From: Enterocola sp045643245
GTDB lineage: Bacteria > Bacteroidota > Bacteroidia > Bacteroidales > Paludibacteraceae
DNA: 64,000 nt
NCBI GenBank assembly: GCA_045643245.1
Contig: JAZUKL010000005.1
Coordinates: 8,365 to 72,364 of the forward strand
Reading direction: 5' to 3'
This document shows, one piece after another, positions 33,584-41,093 of the stretch. Numbering within the stretch: the stretch's first letter is position 1; each line of letters starts with the position of its first letter. The position numbers were made by a program, and so were the translations under genes. The notes under the pieces were generated by a model. It worked only from the letters and a program-made list of their open reading frames with translations, ran no database searches and was not told the DNA's origin.

Positions 33584-35694
33584 CCACTACAGCACTTGTC
33601 ATAGGCGTATTACTTCTTACAGTGATTGTCACATTGGTGATACTCATTGTAAAGAGCGATGACATGAAGACATCCATGCTTCTACGCTTTGGCATTATTA
33701 TCTCAATTATGGTGGCAATTGCGGCTCTTGTTGTGGCACAAGTCATAAACATACAGTATTTTGAGCACGACAAACTTGTTGCCCTGCAGAATGTTGGCTT
33801 AACATCCACCCCCGATACCATAAAGGCACGTCGTGGAAACATTCTTGCCGATGACGGAAGTCTTATGGCAAGTTCAATGCCAACATACTATCTGTATTTG
33901 GACATGAGGGTTGAATCATTTAGGGTTAAGAACAAAAAGACAGGGAAAACTTTTTTTGAAGAGAATGTTGACTCACTTGCTATGGCACTGTCTGCCAAAT
34001 TAAAAGACAGAACCGCAGCAGAGTACAGCAGAGACTTAAAGAGAGCATACAAACAGAAACTAAGCGAATACAGAATCTATCCAAAGGCTGTAAACTATAC
34101 CGATTACAAAGAGATTTCAAGATTCCCCATTCTGCGTAGAGGTGCCATACAAGGCGGATTCACCACAAAGATTAGAGTTGTCAGGGCAAACGCATTCGGC
34201 ATACTTGCAAAAAGAACCATAGGAGACATCTATGGAATAGAGGAAAAAGGTGGCAAGAACGGACTTGAAATGTACTATGACAAAGATTTGCGTGGTACAG
34301 ATGGCCTTAAGAGAACATCAAAAATGGCAGGTGCAAGAACTAACATTATTCTACAACCGGCACAAGACGGAAAGAACATAGTATCCACCATAAACATAAA
34401 ACTGCAAGAAACCACAGAGAGAGAGTTGATGGCTGAACTTAAAAGAGACGGAGCGGAATATGGTTGTGCAGTACTTATGGAGGTTGCCACAGGTCAAATA
34501 AAGGCTATGGCAAACCTTACAAGAAACAGCAAAGGAGAGTATGTTGAAGCCACAAACATTGCCGTTAAGAATGAGCTGGACCCAGGTTCCACATTCAAGA
34601 CAGTGTCATTCCTTGTTGCCATTGATGACGGAGTAATAGATTCAACCACACTTGTTGATACAGGTAACGGAATACATGAATTTTATGGCAGACAGATGAA
34701 GGATTGGACTGTAGGACACAGACCCGGTTTTGGGGTTATCAACGTACCTATGGTCATGTATCAATCATCAAATGTTGGGGTTTCACTGTTAATTGACAAG
34801 TACTATAAGGACAACCCGCAAAGGTTCATTGACCTTATTCACAAAACCAAACTTGACGCTCCGCTTGAATTGGAAATTCCAGGTCATGCAAAAGTAAGAA
34901 TCAAAGATTACAGAAGCAAATATTGGTGGAAAACATCACTGCCCTGGATGTCAATAGGATATGAAGTCATAGTACCACCTATATATACACTGATGTTCTA
35001 TAACGCCATTGCAAACGGTGGCAGAATGATGAAACCTATGTTTGTAACAGAGATAAGAGGACCGCTTGATTCAGTAAGAAAAATTGAGCCTACCGTTGTC
35101 AATGAACATATTTGCGGAGACAAGGCATTAGGACAGATGCAGAAGATACTTGAAGGAGTTGTTTCAAAGGGAACCGCCAAAGCAGTACAGTCAAAACTGT
35201 TCAAAATTGCAGGAAAAACAGGAACATCACAGGTGTTTGAGCACGGCAGAAACAAAAACTCGGAGGGTAAGACCAGACATCAGATAACATTCTGCGGATA
35301 TTTCCCGGCTGACAACCCAATGTATTCATGCATTGTTTATATCAGGGAGCCACATGGTGCGGCATCGGCAGGAGGAATGTGTGGAAAAGTATTCAAAAAC
35401 ATTGCAGAAAGGGCATATATACTTAATGGCGGAGAAGTGCCGTCATGGGCAAAAGACAGCGTAGAGAACGTGATTTCAACAGAACAGGCGTTGGAACAGG
35501 AGAGAATGATTCACAACATTGATGACAATGTAATACCTGATTTAACGGAACTGACAGCAGGAGAGGCGTTGTATCTGCTTGAAAACATGGGAATAGCAGT
35601 TGAACTTAGAGGAGTGGGCAGAGTGGCTTCACAATCAGTGGCACCTGGCACAGACTCAAATAATGTAAAAAGAATAACACTGACACTTGAATAA
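33580..35694 (+). CDS. ftsI: Septal peptidoglycan transpeptidase (PBP3/FtsI) with PASTA domain
   Basis: 704 residues. The N-terminal membrane region appears to hold two hydrophobic stretches (about 1-23 and 33-52), then a dimerisation domain and the transpeptidase domain. The acyl-enzyme Ser337 is in STFK, SSN is at 396-398 and KTG at 546-548, so all three catalytic motifs are intact. A C-terminal PASTA-like domain starts near residue 645 (VIPDLTELTAGEALYLLENMG), as in Spo VD-type and Bacteroidota FtsI. It crosslinks septal wall made by FtsW, encoded downstream. The gene overlaps ftsL by 4 bases and murE by 1. Confidence 0.95.
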   Translation: MTTTALVIGVLLLTVIVTLVILIVKSDDMKTSMLLRFGIIISIMVAIAALVVAQVINIQYFEHDKLVALQNVGLTSTPDTIKARRGNILADDGSLMASSMPTYYLYLDMRVESFRVKNKKTGKTFFEENVDSLAMALSAKLKDRTAAEYSRDLKRAYKQKLSEYRIYPKAVNYTDYKEISRFPILRRGAIQGGFTTKIRVVRANAFGILAKRTIGDIYGIEEKGGKNGLEMYYDKDLRGTDGLKRTSKMAGARTNIILQPAQDGKNIVSTINIKLQETTERELMAELKRDGAEYGCAVLMEVATGQIKAMANLTRNSKGEYVEATNIAVKNELDPGSTFKTVSFLVAIDDGVIDSTTLVDTGNGIHEFYGRQMKDWTVGHRPGFGVINVPMVMYQSSNVGVSLLIDKYYKDNPQRFIDLIHKTKLDAPLELEIPGHAKVRIKDYRSKYWWKTSLPWMSIGYEVIVPPIYTLMFYNAIANGGRMMKPMFVTEIRGPLDSVRKIEPTVVNEHICGDKALGQMQKILEGVVSKGTAKAVQSKLFKIAGKTGTSQVFEHGRNKNSEGKTRHQITFCGYFPADNPMYSCIVYIREPHGAASAGGMCGKVFKNIAERAYILNGGEVPSWAKDSVENVISTEQALEQERMIHNIDDNVIPDLTELTAGEALYLLENMGIAVELRGVGRVASQSVAPGTDSNNVKRITLTLE

Positions 35695-37142
35695 TGAGAC
35701 TTTCAGAATTAATAGAAGACATTGAAGTGCTTAAAATTATAGGAAGCACCGATATTGACATAAAAGAGGTATGCTTTGATTCAAGAAAAGCAGTACCTGG
35801 TGCATTGTTCATTGCAGTAAAAGGAACCAATGTTGACGGCAATGAGTATATCGACAAATCCATTGAGAACGGGGCGGTTGCAATAATTTGCAACACACTG
35901 CCGCAGGAACTTGACAAAAACGTTACCTATATTGTTGTCAAAGACAGTTCCATAGCACTTGGCGAGGTAGCATCAGCGTACTACGGGAGGCCATCTGACA
36001 AAATGATACTTGTAGGCGTTACCGGCACAAACGGAAAGACAACAATAGCAACCTTGTTATATAAACTATTCAAAAAACGCGGTTACAAAACAGGATTGTT
36101 GTCAACCGTCTGCAATATGGTTGATGATGAGGAGTTTCCAAGCACACACACCACACCGGACCCCATTGAACTAAATTGTCTTATGGCAAAAATGGCAGAA
36201 AGAGGATGTTCAAGAGTGTTTATGGAAGTCAGCAGTCATGCCATTGACCAAAACCGAATTGCAGGGTTAAGATTTGACGGAGGCATTTTTACAAACCTTA
36301 CAAGAGACCATCTTGACTATCACAAGACAATGGACGGCTACCTTAAAGCCAAAAAGAAGTTCTTTGACAATCTGCCTTCCACCGCCTTTGCTCTCACAAA
36401 TTTGGACGACAAAAACGGTAAGGTTATGTTGCAGAACACTAAGGCTAACAAATACACCTACAGCACCACTACCCTTGCTGATTTCAAATGCAACATTATT
36501 GAGTTGGGATTTGAGGGAATGCAACTGAAAATAAACAACATTGAGGCTTTCTTGAACTTTACAGGCAGATTTAACGCTGCCAATCTGACAGCGGTGTTTG
36601 GCGCGGCATACCTGTTACAGGTTAAGCCTCAGGATATTCTGATTACACTTAGTGCTCTTGCACCAGTAACAGGCAGATTCCAAAAAGTGAGCAGTGCTGA
36701 CGGCAAAAATGCAATAATTGACTATGCCCATACCCCTGATGCCCTTGAAAATGTAATAAACACAATTAATGAGATAAGACTTGGGAACAAACGATACGGA
36801 AACCTGATAACTGTTGTAGGTTGCGGTGGAAACAGAGATAAAGGCAAGCGTCCGCAAATGGCCGGCATCGCCGTAAAGGGCAGTAACACAGTCATACTTA
36901 CATCAGACAATCCAAGGAATGAGAATCCTGCTGATATTCTGAATGATATGATAGCAGGTGTAGATAAAAAGGAGATGGACAAAGTGCTTGTAATTGAAAA
37001 CAGGGCACAAGCAATAAAGACAGCACGCAAAATGGCTGCAACCAATGACATTATTCTTATTGCCGGTAAAGGGCATGAAACATATCAAGAGATTAACGGT
37101 GTAAAGCACCATTTTAATGATTCAGAAGAGTTTATAAAATGA
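35694..37142 (+). CDS. murE: UDP-MurNAc-L-Ala-D-Glu:meso-diaminopimelate ligase
   Basis: 482 residues. It adds the third amino acid of the peptide stem. The ATP loop GVTGTNGKTTIA is near residue 108, the central-domain EVSSHAIDQNR near 178, and the C-terminal DNPRNENP near 405. The DNPR motif is the hallmark of meso-diaminopimelate specificity, so the stem peptide should contain DAP. The start overlaps the ftsI stop by one base (TAATG). mraY follows after 12 bases. The three Mur-ligase domains are complete. Confidence 0.96.
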   Translation: MRLSELIEDIEVLKIIGSTDIDIKEVCFDSRKAVPGALFIAVKGTNVDGNEYIDKSIENGAVAIICNTLPQELDKNVTYIVVKDSSIALGEVASAYYGRPSDKMILVGVTGTNGKTTIATLLYKLFKKRGYKTGLLSTVCNMVDDEEFPSTHTTPDPIELNCLMAKMAERGCSRVFMEVSSHAIDQNRIAGLRFDGGIFTNLTRDHLDYHKTMDGYLKAKKKFFDNLPSTAFALTNLDDKNGKVMLQNTKANKYTYSTTTLADFKCNIIELGFEGMQLKINNIEAFLNFTGRFNAANLTAVFGAAYLLQVKPQDILITLSALAPVTGRFQKVSSADGKNAIIDYAHTPDALENVINTINEIRLGNKRYGNLITVVGCGGNRDKGKRPQMAGIAVKGSNTVILTSDNPRNENPADILNDMIAGVDKKEMDKVLVIENRAQAIKTARKMAATNDIILIAGKGHETYQEINGVKHHFNDSEEFIK

Positions 37143-37154
37143 GAAATATACATT

Positions 37155-38402
37155 ATGTTTTACTATCTATTCAGAGACCTATTAAATGAGTTACCAGGTG
37201 CGGGATTGTTTACATACGTATCATTCCGTGCCCCATTGACATTCATCACATCAATCATCATATCAATGGTGATAGGTAAGCACATTATTAAATATCTGCA
37301 AAAGAAGCAGATTGGAGAGAGCATCAGAGACCTTGGATTGGAAGGTCAAATGAGCAAAAAGGGAACTCCTACAATGGGTGGCATAATAATTATTTTTGCC
37401 ATTCTCATACCTTGTCTGCTATTTGGAAGATTAAGGAACATATACCTGCTTCTAATGCTTATAACCACTGCATGGCTTGGAGCGTTAGGTTTTACTGACG
37501 ACTATATAAAAGTGTTCAAAAAGAACAAGGAGGGAATGTCAGGCAAGGCAAAAATTGTTGGGCAGATAGGGCTTGGTCTGATAGTGGGATTCACACTATT
37601 CTTAAGTCCTGAAGCGGTTATCATTGAAAAGCCGGGAAACTTGACTACAGAGCAGGTTTCATCAATAAAGAATCAGCAGACATCAAAATTGTGGAACATC
37701 AATGATGAAGGCATGTCAAAATCAACAAAAACCACCATTCCGTTTGTAAAAGGGAACAACCTTGATTATGCAGACATAGTTGCATTCTGCGGAGAACACC
37801 AACAACAAGCCGCTTGGATTCTGTTTGTAATTGTTACTGTATTCATTATTACAGCAACATCTAACGGGGCAAACCTTACTGACGGACTTGATGGACTTGC
37901 GGCAGGTTCATCGGCAATAATAGGAATGGCTCTTGCCATATTGGCATACGTCTCCAGCAACATTGCATTTGCCCAATATCTTAACATAATGTTTGTACCT
38001 GGCAGTGATGAGCTGGTTGTATTTGCAGCGGCATTTATGGGTGCAATGGTTGGTTTTCTGTGGTACAATTCATTCCCTGCACAAGTGTTTATGGGCGATA
38101 CAGGAAGTCTTACCATTGGAGGCATTATTGCTGTCTTCAGCATAATAATACACAAAGAGTTATTATTGCCTATTCTTTGTGGCATATTCCTTGTTGAAGA
38201 TTTATCTGTTATGTTGCAGGTGTCATATTTCAAATACACAAAGAAAAAGTATGGTGAAGGCAGGCGTATATTGCTTATGTCTCCCCTACACCACCATTAT
38301 CAGAAAAAAGGTATCCCTGAACCAAAAATTGTAACAAGATTTTGGATTGTAGGAATTTTCCTTGCAGTATTGACAGTGATAATTACATTAAAGATTAGAT
38401 AA
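37155..38402 (+). CDS. mraY: Phospho-MurNAc-pentapeptide translocase
   Basis: 415 residues, with about ten transmembrane helices. It couples UDP-MurNAc-pentapeptide to undecaprenyl phosphate, giving lipid I. The catalytic aspartates are in FTDDYIKV (about residue 115) and NLTDGLDGLAAGSS (about 238); the substrate loop HHHYQKKG lies near residue 379. A polar stretch of about 60 residues between helices (about 165-220) is longer than in the Escherichia coli enzyme, as is common in Bacteroidota. The gene is followed by a 128-base spacer carrying a heptamer repeat array, the only sizeable gap in this dcw cluster. Confidence 0.96.
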   Translation: MFYYLFRDLLNELPGAGLFTYVSFRAPLTFITSIIISMVIGKHIIKYLQKKQIGESIRDLGLEGQMSKKGTPTMGGIIIIFAILIPCLLFGRLRNIYLLLMLITTAWLGALGFTDDYIKVFKKNKEGMSGKAKIVGQIGLGLIVGFTLFLSPEAVIIEKPGNLTTEQVSSIKNQQTSKLWNINDEGMSKSTKTTIPFVKGNNLDYADIVAFCGEHQQQAAWILFVIVTVFIITATSNGANLTDGLDGLAAGSSAIIGMALAILAYVSSNIAFAQYLNIMFVPGSDELVVFAAAFMGAMVGFLWYNSFPAQVFMGDTGSLTIGGIIAVFSIIIHKELLLPILCGIFLVEDLSVMLQVSYFKYTKKKYGEGRRILLMSPLHHHYQKKGIPEPKIVTRFWIVGIFLAVLTVIITLKIR

Positions 38403-38428
38403 AAGGAACTATTTCTATGAACTCAATT

Positions 38429-38512
38429 AGTGGACAGTGGACAGTGGACAGTGGACAATGGACAGTGGACAATTATCACTGTCAACTGTCAACTATCAAC
38501 TGTCAACTATAA
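38429..38512 (+). repeat. Two-part heptamer repeat array between mraY and murD
   Basis: Six AGTGGAC-type heptamers run without gap from 38429 to 38470 (one is AATGGAC). After one divergent unit (AATTATC, 38471) four ACTGTCA-type heptamers follow at 38478, 38485, 38492 (ACTATCA) and 38499, in the same 7-base register. The two halves are imperfect inverted repeats with about one mismatch per seven bases, so the RNA could fold into a hairpin of nearly 30 base pairs. Confidence 0.9.
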
Positions 38513-38530
38513 TAAAACTATAATAAACAA

Positions 38531-39862
38531 ATGAATAAAATTGTAGTCTTAGGCGGTGGCGAGAGCGGTGCAGGAGCAGCCGTACTTGCAAAAGTAAAAG
38601 GATTTGAAGTATTCCTTTCCGATTCAGGCAAAATCAAGCAAAAATACAAAGATTTGCTTGACAAATACGCTATTGAATGGGAGGAATGCGGACACTCAGA
38701 GGAGAGAATACTTAAAGCCGATGAAATAATAAAAAGTCCTGGCATTCCAACCTCTGCCCCTCTTATCCAAAAGTTACAAGCCCTTGGCAAACCTATAATT
38801 TCAGAGATAGAGTTTGCCGGAAGGTATAACAAAGCAAAAACAGTGTGCATAACAGGTAGTAACGGCAAGACAACAACCACCATGCTTACTTATCACATGC
38901 TTAAAAAGGCAGGACTTAACGTTGGTCTTGCAGGCAACGTAGGCAAGAGTTTTGCTCTTCAGGTTGCAGAAAACAACTTTGACTATTATGTAATTGAGTT
39001 AAGCAGTTTCCAACTTGACAATATGTATGATTTCAAGGCTGACATAGCAGTGCTGCTAAACATTACACCTGACCATCTTGACCGCTATGAATATAAGTTC
39101 CAGAACTATGTAAATGCAAAATTCCGCATAACACAGAACCAAACAAAAGATGATGTGTTCATCTACTGGAATGATGATGAGGTTATACGTCAGAATTTAA
39201 GTTCAATAGTCAGCGAAGCAAAACGCAAACCATTTTCACTAAAAAAAGGGAATGGAGCCAATGCGTATATTGAAGACGGCAAGTTTACACTTGAGGATGA
39301 AAACAGTTTCCTACGCATTGATGTGGATGACCTGTCATTAAATGGTACACATAACATTTACAATTCAATGGCAGCGGCATTGTCAGCAAGTGCATTGTAC
39401 ATAAAAAATGACACAATCCGAGAAGCCCTTATGGACTTCAAAGGTGTTGAGCACAGGCTTGAACCTGTTGCAAAAGTCAAAGGGGTCCTATATGTAAATG
39501 ACTCCAAAGCCACAAATGTAAATTCATGCTGGTACGCACTTGAAAGCATGCGAACACCTGTGGTTTTGATACTTGGCGGTAAAGATAAAGGTAATGACTA
39601 CAATGAAATACTTCCTCTTGTTAAGGAGAAAGTACGTTCACTTGTATTTATGGGCAAGGACAATAAAAAACTGATTGACTTTTTTGCAGGAGTAAAACCG
39701 TATGTAAGCGTTGACTCAATGGATGCCGCAATACAGGAATGCTATAAGGCGGCTAAGGACGGGGATACTGTTTTACTGTCACCATGTTGTGCAAGTTTTG
39801 ACTTGTTCAACAATTATGAGCACAGAGGTGAAATGTTCAAAGAAGCGGTAAGGAATTTGTAG
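38531..39862 (+). CDS. murD: UDP-MurNAc-L-alanine:D-glutamate ligase
   Basis: 443 residues. It adds the D-glutamate made by MurI. The nucleotide-binding N-terminus VVLGGGESGAGAAVLA, the ATP loop TGSNGKTTTTMLTY (about 113-126), LNITPDHLDRY (about 182) and VNDSKATN (about 321) are the MurD and Mur-ligase signatures. LGGKDKGNDY near residue 350 is typical of MurD. The gene begins 18 bases after the heptamer array, so the array could affect its expression. ftsW follows after 12 bases. Confidence 0.96.
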   Translation: MNKIVVLGGGESGAGAAVLAKVKGFEVFLSDSGKIKQKYKDLLDKYAIEWEECGHSEERILKADEIIKSPGIPTSAPLIQKLQALGKPIISEIEFAGRYNKAKTVCITGSNGKTTTTMLTYHMLKKAGLNVGLAGNVGKSFALQVAENNFDYYVIELSSFQLDNMYDFKADIAVLLNITPDHLDRYEYKFQNYVNAKFRITQNQTKDDVFIYWNDDEVIRQNLSSIVSEAKRKPFSLKKGNGANAYIEDGKFTLEDENSFLRIDVDDLSLNGTHNIYNSMAAALSASALYIKNDTIREALMDFKGVEHRLEPVAKVKGVLYVNDSKATNVNSCWYALESMRTPVVLILGGKDKGNDYNEILPLVKEKVRSLVFMGKDNKKLIDFFAGVKPYVSVDSMDAAIQECYKAAKDGDTVLLSPCCASFDLFNNYEHRGEMFKEAVRNL

Positions 39863-39874
39863 AATAACAACAAT

Positions 39875-41092
39875 ATGAGAGAGTTTTTCAAAGGCATATT
39901 CAAAGGAAGTCCGGCACTTTGGGGTGTGATAGCACTACTTATACTTATATCATGTATATTGATGTTCAGTGCCATAAGCTCTGTTGCATACAAATACACC
40001 AACTATCTGGACCCGTTCTTCGGACATGTAAAGCATTTGGCTCTTGGCGTAATCATACTGCTTATTATGAGCAGGATTCCTTACAGATACCTTAGGAAAC
40101 TCTATATAGTATTTCTTCCTCTAACCATAATATTGCTGATTCTGTTGCCTTTCATTGGGGCAGGTGTTACGCTGAACGGAGGAACAAGAGCATTGAGAAT
40201 TGCAGGTTTTGACATTCAGCCACAGGAATTTGCAAAACTGTTTACAATAATGTTTTTGGCTGATATTCTGACAATTTACCAAACAAACTACACCAATGAC
40301 AACATTACAAATGAAGAGAGACTGAAAAATGAAAAAAAATACTTTTGGATTACACTTGCCGTAGTTGGCATAACATGTATCCCAATTGCCATACAGAACT
40401 TTTCTACCGCAATAATGCTTTGTATACTTACATTTGCCATGATGATTATCGGACGTATGAGTTGGAAGCGTATGTTGGGACTTACAGGAGTGGCGTTTGC
40501 AGTAGTTGGTCTTGTGCTTGTACTGCTGCTGAATTTACCACAGGAGTACAATGAAAAACTACCGGGTCACATGTCATCTATCAAAGGTAGAATTGAACGA
40601 AGTTTGGAGGAACTTACAACTCCTGAGGACAAGAAAGTCTATGAAATCAACGATATTAACCGTCAGCGTATGCACGGCAAAATTGCAATAGCAAACGGAA
40701 GGGTGCCGTCAGGACCTGGCAACAGTATACAAAGAGACTACCTGCCATTGGCATTTTCAGATTTCATTTTTGCCATTCTTATTGAAGAGTCAGGTTGGCT
40801 TGGTCTTATTGTCACACTATCCGCTTACCTTGCAATATTGTTTATAAGCGGTTCAATTATGAACAAATGTGAATACATATACCCTGCACTACTTGCCGTA
40901 GGACTTTGCTTTATGATTGTAATGCAAGCATTTATAAGTATGTGTGTGGCAGTTGGTATAGGACCTGTTACAGGTCAACCGCTTCCACTTATCAGCCGAG
41001 GCGGTTCATCAATTGTATCCACATGTATTATGCTTGGCATAGTGCTTAACATAAGTGCATCAACTAAAAAGGAAGATATAAAAACAGAATAA
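39875..41092 (+). CDS. ftsW: Septal peptidoglycan glycosyltransferase FtsW
   Basis: 405 residues with about ten transmembrane helices, SEDS family. It polymerises lipid II at the septum with FtsI. Typical segments are FAKLFTIMFLADI near residue 115, PLAFSDFIFAILIEESGWLGL near 290 (the SDFIF region) and PVTGQPLPLISRGGSSI near 368, the conserved SEDS end. Its place between murD and murG identifies it as FtsW rather than RodA. A long polar loop near residues 225-285 is periplasmic. One base separates it from murG-murC. Confidence 0.94.
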   Translation: MREFFKGIFKGSPALWGVIALLILISCILMFSAISSVAYKYTNYLDPFFGHVKHLALGVIILLIMSRIPYRYLRKLYIVFLPLTIILLILLPFIGAGVTLNGGTRALRIAGFDIQPQEFAKLFTIMFLADILTIYQTNYTNDNITNEERLKNEKKYFWITLAVVGITCIPIAIQNFSTAIMLCILTFAMMIIGRMSWKRMLGLTGVAFAVVGLVLVLLLNLPQEYNEKLPGHMSSIKGRIERSLEELTTPEDKKVYEINDINRQRMHGKIAIANGRVPSGPGNSIQRDYLPLAFSDFIFAILIEESGWLGLIVTLSAYLAILFISGSIMNKCEYIYPALLAVGLCFMIVMQAFISMCVAVGIGPVTGQPLPLISRGGSSIVSTCIMLGIVLNISASTKKEDIKTE

Positions 41093-41093
41093 T

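Noticed and set aside
37766..38239. 157-codon open frame antisense to mraY
   Set aside because: It mirrors a conserved membrane protein and has no family resemblance.
38429..38512. Possible CRISPR array
   Set aside because: Units are 7 bases, contiguous and without spacers, and no cas gene is present.
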